The notes beneath the pieces were generated by a model that searched no databases, had not been told where the DNA came from, and saw nothing but the letters and a program-made list of their open reading frames with translations. DNA of 15,751 nucleotides from JAPLDA01 sp043783155. GTDB lineage: Bacteria > Bacteroidota > Bacteroidia > AKYH767-A > 2013-40CM-41-45. This document shows, one piece after another, positions 6,884 to 13,817 of the stretch. The position numbers and the translations under genes are program-made. Each line of letters begins with the position of its first letter. The first letter of the stretch is position 1. The stretch is from contig JAYVZS010000030.1 of NCBI GenBank assembly GCA_043783155.1, positions 1-15,751 on the forward strand, read 5' to 3'.

Positions 6884-7006
6884 TTAACCGCTGGTGACCA
6901 CGGTTACCTGGTTATCGCAGTTGCCCCAGTCATAATCAACATGACCTCTCACCCTTCCGCTCGTGGGGAATTCAACTTTACCATCTTCATTTTTTTTGAT
7001 TACGGC
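6884..7006 (-). pseudogene. Coding-like 40-codon stretch without a start codon (small protein remnant or frameshifted gene)
   Basis: The frame reads 'AVIKKNEDGKVEFPTSG' then 'RVRGHVDYDWGNCDNQVTVV' and ends at TAA (6884-6886). The composition looks like genuine protein. A TAA lies directly upstream in frame (7007-7009) and no ATG is available; only a GTG at about 6948-6950 could start a 22-aa product. Upstream of the stop the same frame still reads sensibly (THALNPCSYCTS), including a CxxC pair. An A8 run (6990-6997) offers an alternative frameshift point. It could be a small gene broken by a nonsense change, a gene using a non-standard start, or a structured RNA. A terminator follows about 50 bases downstream. 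Function is unknown. Confidence 0.3.
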
Positions 7007-7145
7007 TTAAGATGTACAGTACGAGCAAGGGTTTAACGCATGAGTCCCCCGGATCTTTTATACTTTCTAAAAAAAAACAAGGTTACTGTTTAAAACTGTG
7101 TTGGTAAAAACAACCTCAAACACCATGAACGGGACACGGTTTGAA

Positions 7146-7153
7146 TAATTTTG
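7146..7153 (+). promoter_or_regulatory. Possible -7 element for the TPR/barrel unit
   Basis: TAATTTTG matches the TAnnTTTG consensus exactly and would place transcription start near 7160, with a leader of about 40 bases. No TTTG lies at the expected distance upstream; the nearest is at 7140-7143, too close. The call is therefore weak. Confidence 0.28.
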
Positions 7154-7198
7154 CGTGACCTGCGTTAACCGCCTATTACCTATTGATTCCTTGCCCTG

Positions 7199-10100
7199 AT
7201 GAAAAAAAATTTTTTTATTTACCTGTTGATCCTTTTTTCAAATCAACTCATTGCCCAACAAACAGCCGTTTATCTTGATCCTGAGCGTGGCTACCAGCTT
7301 GGGTCAGAGCTTTTCAACAAGCAGAAATACGGCGCGGCACAGAAAGAATTTCAGAAAGTGACGGAGTCGAAAGAAAATGTTGCAGAAGAAAGCCGCATCA
7401 ACTCTGAATTCTACATCGCTTTTTGCGCTGCCGAATTGTTTAACAAAGATGCTGAATTCCTGCTAACTACTTTCATGAATAATCATCCTGAAAGTCCGAA
7501 GTACGGCGCAACAGTTCTCGAACTTGGAAAATATTTTTATCGTCAGAAGAAATATAAAAAAGCCATTGAATGGATGGAGAAAGCTGACAAGACGTTGATC
7601 AGCAGCGAAGATTTGCCTGAATATTATTTCCGTTTGGGTTACAGTTCTTACATGACGAATAATTACGAGAAAGCCACTATTGCATTTAAAGAAGTAAAAG
7701 ACAGTGACAGTAAATATGCGTCTGCGGCAACGTATTACTATGCTCACATGGCCTACGTGAATAAGAATTACGAGACGGCACTCACTCATTTTCTAAAGCT
7801 GAAAGACTCTGAGACGTTCGCTCCGGTTGTTCCCTATTACATCGCCCAGATTTATTTTCTTCAGGGAAAACACGACGAGCTTCTCAGATATGCTCCTGCA
7901 TTGCTTGATTCTGCCGGCGCAAAAAACGGATTGGAAATCGGACGGATGGTTGCGGAAACTTACTACCGGAAAGGCAACTACAAAGAAGCGATTCCTTATC
8001 TTCTTGAGTATGAAAAAAATTCAGCAGCATCTGGCCGGATCGATTTTTATCAACTTGGTTATTGCTATTACCGTAACAACGAATACGAAAAAGCAATACC
8101 GTACTTTCAAAAAGTAACGGACAGGCAAGATACCATCGCGCAAAATGCATATTATCATCTTGCCGATTGTTTCTTAAAAAATGGAAACAGGAAAAGCGCG
8201 CGCAGTTCTTTTCAGTCGGCGGGGAAAATGAATTTTGATGAACAGATCGAAGAAGAAGCGCAGTTCAACTACGCGAAGCTTTCGTATGAACTTTCATTTC
8301 AATCGGTGGCTATTGAAGCTTTCAGAAAATTTCTAAAAACGTTTACTGCGAGCAGCCATGCTGATGAAGCCAATGAAATACTAATCGACATTTACGCGAC
8401 CACAAAAAATTATAAGGATGCACTGACAGCGATTGAAAATATCAAAAACAAAACTCCGAACATCAATGCGGCCTATCAAAAAGTGTCGTACTACAGGGGA
8501 GTTGAGTTTTTCATGGATAATAAACTAAAAGATGCAATCCAGCTTTTCTCAACATCGCTGAGCAATCCTGTTGATGTAAGACTGCAGGCCGCCGCCCGTT
8601 ACTGGAAAGCGGAAGCACAGTACAAGTTGAATAATTTTGACGATGCTATTCAATCGTACAATGAGTTCATGTACACTCCATCTGCCGTTACGATGGGGAA
8701 TTACAACCTCACGAATTATAACATCGGCTATTCTTATTTCAGGAAGGAAGAATACAGTAACTCTGAAACATGGTTCCGGAAATACATCAAGGAAAAATCG
8801 CAGACTGACAACGTCCGTTACAACGATGCATTGCTGCGCATTGCCGATTCATTTTTCATGTTGAAAGATCAGACCAATGCGATTGATTACTATAACCAGG
8901 CGATTGATAATAAAGCAAAGAGCAGTGATTATGCGTTGTACCAAAAAGCGATTATCCTCGGCATACAAAATAAGCTGAAAGAAAAAACGGCTGTCCTTCA
9001 GAAAATTTTTGAGAAGTATCCGAAGTCCGTTTATTACGATGATGCTTTGTATGAATCAGGCAACGCAAGCATGGTTGCAGGTGACCATGAACAGGCATTG
9101 ACAAATTTCAAAAAACTGATCACTGATTTTCCTTCGAGCAGTTATGTAAAAAAGGCAATGCTGGGAGAAGCTCTTGTTTACTTTAACAACCACGATGATG
9201 AAAAGGCAAAATCCACTTACAAAAGTGTGGTGGAGAAATACCCAAGCACACCTGAATCAAGAGAAGCGCTTGCGCAATTAAGAAACATCGCTGTGGGCCA
9301 GAATAAAGTGGATGCTTACCTGGATTATGTGAAAGATATTCCGAATGCAGACGTGTCGCTTGCCGGGCAGGATTCGCTGGTGTATGAAGCGGCTGAACTC
9401 CGTTACACACTGGGAAATTGTGATGACGCCGTCAAGGATCTCGACAATTACCTCTCAAAGTTTCCTGATGGTTTCTTCCGTGTGAACGCGAATTATTACA
9501 AAGCAGACTGTGCATTCCGAAACAAAAAATATGAAGCAGCACTGGAAGGTTACAACTTTATTATTTCAAAACCGAAAAGTTCGTTCACTGAAAAATCGTT
9601 GCTCAATGCAGGTATCATTAATTACCGGATGAAACAATATGACAAAGCGCTCGATGACTTTGAACGGCTTGAATCTACCGCAGAAGTAAAAGACAACACG
9701 GTGGCAGCACAGGCAGGACAAATGCGCTGCAGCTTCAAACTGAATCAGTACGACAAGGCGATCACAAGTGCTGAAAAAGTAATCTCATCATCGAATGCTG
9801 ACAAGGATCTTGTGAACGAAGCGCACCTTCTTTCAGGAAAATCTTCACTTGCAAAAAATGATCTTGAAGCTGCAAAAAATGAATTGACAATTGTTTCAAA
9901 GCGTACCAACAGCGAGATGACAGCGGAGGCACATTACGACCTTGCGTTGGTTGAATTCCTGCTGACGAATTACAAAGAGAGTGAGAAGATTATCCAGGAG
10001 ATACAAAAACTGATTCCCTCGTATGACTACTGGATTGCAAAAGGATTTATTCTGTGGGGTGATGATTACCTGGCTTTGAAAGATACTTTCCAGGCAAAAG

Positions 10101-10282
10101 AAACGTACAAGAGCATTGTTGAGAACTACCAGAAGAATGCAGATGACGCAGATGATTTGAAAGCTATCGCTAAACAAAAGTTAGACGCTGTGAAAGCGGT
10201 TGAAGAAAACCGGAACAAAGATATTATTGAACAGAAACTTAAGAACAATCCTGCAGTGAAAGATAGTACGGAGGAAAATTAG
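7199..10282 (+). CDS. Large periplasmic tetratricopeptide-repeat protein
   Basis: A 1027-aa exported protein. Residues 1-19 (MKKNFFIYLLILFSNQLIA) are a signal peptide, with cleavage before QQTAVYLDP. Almost all of the rest is a chain of TPR units, for example 'YGAAQKEFQKV', 'YKKAIEWMEKADKTL', 'YEKATIAFKEV', 'YEKAIPYFQKV', 'FDDAIQSYNEF', 'HEQALTNFKKLITDFPSSSY' and 'YDKALDDFERLE'. Several have the 'YP.S...' spacing seen in BamD/YbgF-type repeats. The last 40 residues are a charged helix. It would form a long superhelical scaffold in the periplasm. Bacteroidota genomes often carry a TPR protein of about 1000 aa next to a barrel of about 590 aa, sometimes annotated as a TonB-system component. That link is recollection of annotation, not proven function. 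The next gene starts 149 bases downstream on the same strand with no terminator between. Confidence 0.85.
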   Translation: MKKNFFIYLLILFSNQLIAQQTAVYLDPERGYQLGSELFNKQKYGAAQKEFQKVTESKENVAEESRINSEFYIAFCAAELFNKDAEFLLTTFMNNHPESPKYGATVLELGKYFYRQKKYKKAIEWMEKADKTLISSEDLPEYYFRLGYSSYMTNNYEKATIAFKEVKDSDSKYASAATYYYAHMAYVNKNYETALTHFLKLKDSETFAPVVPYYIAQIYFLQGKHDELLRYAPALLDSAGAKNGLEIGRMVAETYYRKGNYKEAIPYLLEYEKNSAASGRIDFYQLGYCYYRNNEYEKAIPYFQKVTDRQDTIAQNAYYHLADCFLKNGNRKSARSSFQSAGKMNFDEQIEEEAQFNYAKLSYELSFQSVAIEAFRKFLKTFTASSHADEANEILIDIYATTKNYKDALTAIENIKNKTPNINAAYQKVSYYRGVEFFMDNKLKDAIQLFSTSLSNPVDVRLQAAARYWKAEAQYKLNNFDDAIQSYNEFMYTPSAVTMGNYNLTNYNIGYSYFRKEEYSNSETWFRKYIKEKSQTDNVRYNDALLRIADSFFMLKDQTNAIDYYNQAIDNKAKSSDYALYQKAIILGIQNKLKEKTAVLQKIFEKYPKSVYYDDALYESGNASMVAGDHEQALTNFKKLITDFPSSSYVKKAMLGEALVYFNNHDDEKAKSTYKSVVEKYPSTPESREALAQLRNIAVGQNKVDAYLDYVKDIPNADVSLAGQDSLVYEAAELRYTLGNCDDAVKDLDNYLSKFPDGFFRVNANYYKADCAFRNKKYEAALEGYNFIISKPKSSFTEKSLLNAGIINYRMKQYDKALDDFERLESTAEVKDNTVAAQAGQMRCSFKLNQYDKAITSAEKVISSSNADKDLVNEAHLLSGKSSLAKNDLEAAKNELTIVSKRTNSEMTAEAHYDLALVEFLLTNYKESEKIIQEIQKLIPSYDYWIAKGFILWGDDYLALKDTFQAKETYKSIVENYQKNADDADDLKAIAKQKLDAVKAVEENRNKDIIEQKLKNNPAVKDSTEEN

Positions 10283-10397
10283 AGCGGATTTTGGATTTGA
10301 GCGGACTGTCATTGCCGGAGGCATCTTGTTAGCAGATAATGTTCAGGCGAATTATTAAAACAACTAATATTAAAATACCATCCTTCTGTAAAAAATG

Positions 10398-10411
10398 TCC
10401 GCCGAGGCGGA
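10398..10411. repeat. Small GC-rich palindrome TCCGCC-GA-GGCGGA
   Basis: A perfect 6-bp stem with a 2-base centre, about 20 bases upstream of the barrel-gene start in an otherwise AT-rich gap. Such 'TCCGCCnnGGCGGA' units are common dispersed repeats in Bacteroidota. Near a start codon it could fold in the mRNA and modulate translation, but it has no U-tract. Confidence 0.45.
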
Positions 10412-10431
10412 TGACTTCGAGATACAATCAC

Positions 10432-12117
10432 ATGAAAAAAATAATCTTTTTATTCCTTATCACGTATTCATTATTCCGTGCCGTACCTGTTAATGCTCAG
10501 GAAAAAGATCTCGGCAACGGAATAATAGAAACCGTAAAACCTTACAAACCCGTTCTCTCAGAATCGTTCAAGATTTCTGATACTCCTGATGCCGATACGT
10601 CTTCTTCTAATCCTTCGCGGCTAAACTATAACGTTACACCAAAAAAAATTGAAACAAATTACGAAGCCGGTGTCATCAAGGCAGTGAGACTGAAAGATGA
10701 ACCCATTACAAAACTCTACAGGAGTTTATTGAAACTAGGCATCGGGAACTATTCAACTTACTATGGAGAGTTGTTTGTGAATTCCCTTCGTTCTAAAACA
10801 GGTTCGCTGGGTTTACACCTGAAACATTTTTCAGGATCACCGGGAATTCCTGATGCAGGAGTGAATACCGGATTCAGTGAAAACGAAGCGGGTGTTTTCG
10901 GAAAATATTTTTTTGAAAATTCAACATTCTCGGGCGATGTTAATTTTAACAGGCATTTTGTTCACTACTACGGATTTGATGTACATGATCCGGTAGTATT
11001 TCTGATTGAAACAGACGACAGGCAGGGTTTCAATAATTTCTCTATGAATCTGGGCTTACAAAGTAATAACATCAGTAAAGGAGATCTCGATTATGATTTT
11101 CATTTCCGGTTTAATTCAATCAGCGATTTGTATGATGTAACAGAGCCCGATGTAATCGTTAGCGGATTATTTGGAAAACCTGTAGATGAAAAATATTTCA
11201 GCCTGTTTGCCTCCTTCGACTTTTTCAAAAAATCAGATTCAAATTTTGAGCGTCTTTATCTCGATCCGCTGAATCATAACCTCAGCAGAAATATTATACA
11301 CTTTCAGCCGCAGGTAAAAATTGACAAAGACAAGTATCATTTGGTACTAGGAGTAGGGCTTGACATGGAGAAAAACCTTGGTACTATTCTCCACCTGTTC
11401 CCAAAAGCTGAAATTTCAATTCCCATCGCCGAACATGTGCTGACTGCTTTTGCAGGTGTAGATGGAAATGTCGAAAAAAATAATTTCAAAACGATAACCG
11501 ATGAAAATCCATTCGCCATTTCAACTGTTATTCCGCGAAACACGATTCACAAACTGATATTGAAAGGCGGGTTGAGAGGTAACTTCAGTAATACTATTTC
11601 CTTTTCGGCCTCTGCCGGCTTAGACCAGATGAAGGATCTGCAACTCTTTTACAATGACACTAATTCTTTTCTCAGAAGCAGATTTAACGTGGTGTACGAC
11701 AACACGGATGTGTTCAACGTGCATGCTGAAATTTCTTACCAGAAGAATGAAAAACTGAATATCTCTTTGCATGTTGATCAGTACAGTTATTCAACGGACC
11801 TGGAATATAAAGCATGGCATAAGCCGGGCAGTATTATTTCCCTTGCGGCAAAATATAATTTACATGATAAAATTATTGCAGATGTTTCTGTATTTGCTCA
11901 TGGAGTTCAATATGCAAAGGGGTATGATGGCAATTATATAGTTGCGGAAAAAATTTCCGGGTACATGGATTTAAACCTTGGAGTAGAATACCGATATTCA
12001 AAAATTCTATCCTTGTATGTTCACATGAACAACCTTGGGTTTTCGAGATATTACAACTGGAGTCAATATCCTTCAGAACGATTTAATCTCCTGGGCGGGT
12101 TGACGTATGCGTTTTAA
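10432..12117 (+). CDS. Outer-membrane beta-barrel protein paired with the TPR protein
   Basis: A 561-aa protein when begun at the Met of MKKIIFLFL (10432), which gives a proper signal peptide ending 'VNAQ'. The upstream ATG at 10339 would add 31 basic, Cys-containing residues and span the palindrome, so it is unlikely. After a short N-terminal region with 'VKPYKPVLSESFKISDTP', residues from about 95 onward are amphipathic alternating strands rich in Tyr, Phe and Asn. The protein ends in 'GGLTYAF', an aromatic C-terminus typical of proteins inserted by the Bam complex. No TonB-receptor plug domain is visible. The 'PYKP...FKI.DTP' opening is shared, as I recall it, with Bacteroidota proteins labelled 'TonB-dependent receptor' that sit beside large TPR genes. 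The likely role is an outer-membrane channel or anchor working with the upstream TPR protein. The substrate is unknown. Confidence 0.78.
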   Translation: MKKIIFLFLITYSLFRAVPVNAQEKDLGNGIIETVKPYKPVLSESFKISDTPDADTSSSNPSRLNYNVTPKKIETNYEAGVIKAVRLKDEPITKLYRSLLKLGIGNYSTYYGELFVNSLRSKTGSLGLHLKHFSGSPGIPDAGVNTGFSENEAGVFGKYFFENSTFSGDVNFNRHFVHYYGFDVHDPVVFLIETDDRQGFNNFSMNLGLQSNNISKGDLDYDFHFRFNSISDLYDVTEPDVIVSGLFGKPVDEKYFSLFASFDFFKKSDSNFERLYLDPLNHNLSRNIIHFQPQVKIDKDKYHLVLGVGLDMEKNLGTILHLFPKAEISIPIAEHVLTAFAGVDGNVEKNNFKTITDENPFAISTVIPRNTIHKLILKGGLRGNFSNTISFSASAGLDQMKDLQLFYNDTNSFLRSRFNVVYDNTDVFNVHAEISYQKNEKLNISLHVDQYSYSTDLEYKAWHKPGSIISLAAKYNLHDKIIADVSVFAHGVQYAKGYDGNYIVAEKISGYMDLNLGVEYRYSKILSLYVHMNNLGFSRYYNWSQYPSERFNLLGGLTYAF

Positions 12118-12223
12118 TGTGCGATTGCACCGATTCATTCTCTCGCAGCATTTATTACTTCTTCCATATTCCTTATTAATTGATTGAAGGATTTCACCGA
12201 TTGATAATTCTCCGCTTCGCCAA

Positions 12224-12270
12224 TTCACCTCTATTCACTCTCACTCACTCTCCCCTTTACCCACTCTCCC
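12224..12270. repeat. Pyrimidine-rich low-complexity tract (TTCACT/CACTCTC)
   Basis: Tandem-like 'ATTCACTCTCACTCACTCTCC' sequence lies between the convergent barrel and crotonase genes. On the minus strand it is a purine-rich GAGTGAGTGAGAGTGAATAG tract. It has no hairpin and no coding character, and probably arose by slippage. Confidence 0.45.
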
Positions 12271-12275
12271 CAAAC

Positions 12276-13046
12276 CTACCTCGCTCCTGCCTTAAACTTC
12301 GCAATCGCGTTTCGGGTAAAGTCTGACAGTACAAGTTTTCCGCTCATCTCAGCACGTTCAATTAAAAGTGCATCCCAGTTTTCTGTTCCCTGCCAAAAAA
12401 CTTTTTTCAACATGGACATTGCTTCAGGGTTACTTTTAGAAAGTTTTTCCGCAAGTGAGTTTACTGCTTTATCCAAATCTTCCGTCGAAGAAAATACGTC
12501 AGCAAACAAACCTTTTTCTTTTGCCCAAGCTGCAGTCTGCCATTCGGAAGCATTCATGGAAAGTTGCGAGAAGGCAGATGTTCCCATTTTCCTTTCAACA
12601 ACAGGCCCGACCACAAATGGTCCGATACCAACAGCGAGTTCGCTGAGTTTTATGGAAGAACTTTCATGAGCCAATGTATAATCCGCGGCAGAAGCGATAC
12701 CCACTCCTCCGCCAACTGCTTTTCCCTGTACACGGGCAATCACAAACTTAGGCGCTTTACGTATGGCTTGGATAACGGCAGCGAAGCCCGAGAAAAACTC
12801 TTTTCCTTTTTCAAGCGAATCGATGGCTGCAAGTTCATCGAACGACGCACCCGCGCAAAATGTTTTTTCACCATCACTTTTTAAAACAATTACGTTTGCA
12901 TCGGGATTTTTCCCGGCTGTTTCTATTTCAGCAGCCAATTTACGGAGTAAACTTCCCGGTAATGAATTGCTTTTCGGATGAAAAAAAATTACCGTGGCAA
13001 TTTTGTTTTCGATTTTTGCGTCAACTTTTCCTTCGTTAATAGACAT
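12276..13046 (-). CDS. Enoyl-CoA hydratase/isomerase (crotonase) family protein
   Basis: A 256-aa protein begun at MSINEGK (ATG at 13044-13046). An ATG nine codons further up lies in the leader and gives a poor N-terminus. The crotonase fold is clear: oxyanion-hole loop 'FCAGASFDEL' and the second loop 'GKAVGGGVGIASAADYTLA'. Aligned with rat mitochondrial enoyl-CoA hydratase, the first catalytic Glu (Glu144, in GGGCE) is Gly116 here (GGGVG), while the second (Glu164) is kept as Glu136 in 'KLSELAVGIGP'. One-Glu members usually act as isomerases or on other acyl-CoA chemistry, so simple hydratase activity is doubtful. It lacks the 'IPDCGG' Asp region of PaaG. The neighbouring paaZ suggests a role in aromatic acyl-CoA or beta-oxidation metabolism. 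A terminator-like hairpin lies just upstream. Confidence 0.82.
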   Translation of the reverse strand: MSINEGKVDAKIENKIATVIFFHPKSNSLPGSLLRKLAAEIETAGKNPDANVIVLKSDGEKTFCAGASFDELAAIDSLEKGKEFFSGFAAVIQAIRKAPKFVIARVQGKAVGGGVGIASAADYTLAHESSSIKLSELAVGIGPFVVGPVVERKMGTSAFSQLSMNASEWQTAAWAKEKGLFADVFSSTEDLDKAVNSLAEKLSKSNPEAMSMLKKVFWQGTENWDALLIERAEMSGKLVLSDFTRNAIAKFKAGAR

Positions 13047-13070
13047 GAGATGTGAGATATGAGACGGGTG

Positions 13071-13114
13071 CAAAAATAAAAAACCACAAAGAATTCTGAG
13101 GAAAATCTTTGTGG
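13071..13114 (-). terminator. Intrinsic terminator after the 150-aa gene, close to the crotonase start
   Basis: On the minus strand CCACAAAG (13114-13107) and CTTTGTGG (13091-13084) form a perfect 8-bp stem with a 15-base loop, followed by TTTTTTATTTTTG (13083-13071). This should end transcripts coming from paaZ and the 150-aa gene. The crotonase ATG is only 25 bases further on. The tail includes TATTTTTG (13078-13071), an exact TAnnTTTG match, so it may also serve as the -7 element of a crotonase promoter, although no TTTG lies at the proper distance. Confidence 0.65.
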
Positions 13115-13163
13115 AATAAATTTAATAATTCCTTTTATTAATTGAAGCGTTACCGATCACGCC

Positions 13164-13616
13164 TTATTTCTTGGCGTACTTAGGAACTTTTCCTTCTTTG
13201 ATCAGTTCATCCACTTTTCTTTTGTGTTCCTGGAAATCGCCAAAACAAAGCGCCGACAACATTTCATCGCGCGTCATTTCTTTGTTGCCCAATTGCTTTT
13301 TGATTTCATCGCTGCAACGGTCAACAAACTTCTCGAAACGTTCAGGTGCCCAGATGTACTCATATTTTGTCCAATCCGGTTTCGTTCTGTCAACAGAAAA
13401 CTCTTTTGGAAGCTCTCCGTGAATCACCGTTTTTAAATCAAGCCCCTCAAATGATTTCGGGAGCAAACGATTGTCGAACACCAGCGGACGACTGATGTCA
13501 ATCACATGCTTTTTGCGTTTCGGGTCGATCATTTTGAGCCCGTTGACGCGCAGACCTTTTTTCTTAAGGAATGCAAACTTCTTCTCGAAGCGGTCAAGTG
13601 TGTCGTACAACATCAT
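13164..13616 (-). CDS. Protein of unknown function (150 aa)
   Basis: A 150-aa basic, Lys-rich soluble protein with no signal peptide or membrane segment. The N-terminal 30 residues are helical and charged (DTLDRFEKKFAFLKKKGLRV). The middle has 'DISRPLVFDNRLLPKSFEGLD' and 'PDWTKYEYIWAPERFEKFVDRC'. The C-terminus has 'EMTRDEMLSALCFGDFQEHK' and then a Lys-rich tail. The two Cys residues (101 and 124) are far apart and form no metal motif. I do not recognise the family. It lies between paaZ (201 bases upstream) and the terminator at 13071-13114 on the same strand, so it is probably co-transcribed with paaZ. No TAnnTTTG match is visible in the gap. Its leader ends 'AACTAACA' directly before ATG. 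Confidence 0.7.
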   Translation of the reverse strand: MMLYDTLDRFEKKFAFLKKKGLRVNGLKMIDPKRKKHVIDISRPLVFDNRLLPKSFEGLDLKTVIHGELPKEFSVDRTKPDWTKYEYIWAPERFEKFVDRCSDEIKKQLGNKEMTRDEMLSALCFGDFQEHKRKVDELIKEGKVPKYAKK

Positions 13617-13711
13617 TGTTAGTTTTTGGGATTAACTTATGTATGAAATTCGTGTGAGCTTAGTTGTTGGTTTTTAGTTGTTAGTTTCTTCGTTTCGGAA
13701 AAGCCGGCATC

Positions 13712-13812
13712 CTTTATTACTTATTCATTCTTACTTATTACTTTATTAGATGATTATACCGTCACTTTATCGGGTACTCTTTATTACTTATTCATTCTTA
13801 CTTATTACTTTA
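13712..13812. repeat. Two exact 34-base direct repeats
   Basis: The sequence beginning CTTTATTACTTATTCATTC and ending TTATTACTTTA occurs at 13712-13745 and again, identically, at 13779-13812, with 33 unrelated bases between. The second copy ends 5 bases before the paaZ stop codon, on the downstream side of the gene. The unit is low-complexity (TTATTACTTATT phrases), so slippage or a short duplication is the simplest source. Confidence 0.75.
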
Positions 13813-13817
13813 AATAA

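Larger units (their letters stand above)
6751..7198. other. Intergenic region between divergent units, with terminator, promoters and a decayed or RNA-like small gene
   Basis: A gap of 448 bases. From left to right it holds the 67-aa gene leader and promoter (6751-6822), an intrinsic terminator facing left (6801-6836), a coding-like stretch without a start codon (6884-7006), about 130 bases with no recognisable feature, and a -7 match for the TPR gene (7146-7153). The terminator plus coding-like sequence implies a transcript running left from somewhere near 7030-7100. Confidence 0.5.

Noticed and set aside
6801..7140. tmRNA or another known structural RNA in the gap before the TPR gene
   Set aside because: I find no tRNA-like ends, T-loop sequence or tag-peptide frame, and no match to SRP, RNase P or 6S RNA hallmarks.
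10339..10431. Upstream start for the barrel protein (31 extra residues)
   Set aside because: It would bury the signal peptide behind a basic stretch containing Cys residues and would translate the intergenic palindrome.
12412..12981. Several plus-strand frames of 63-106 aa opposite the crotonase gene
   Set aside because: They are shadows of a clear crotonase coding frame. They overlap one another and have no independent start signals.
13712..13812. CRISPR-like layout of 34-base repeats around a 33-base spacer
   Set aside because: There are only two copies, the repeat is low-complexity T/A-rich DNA without a CRISPR-type palindrome, and no cas genes are present.
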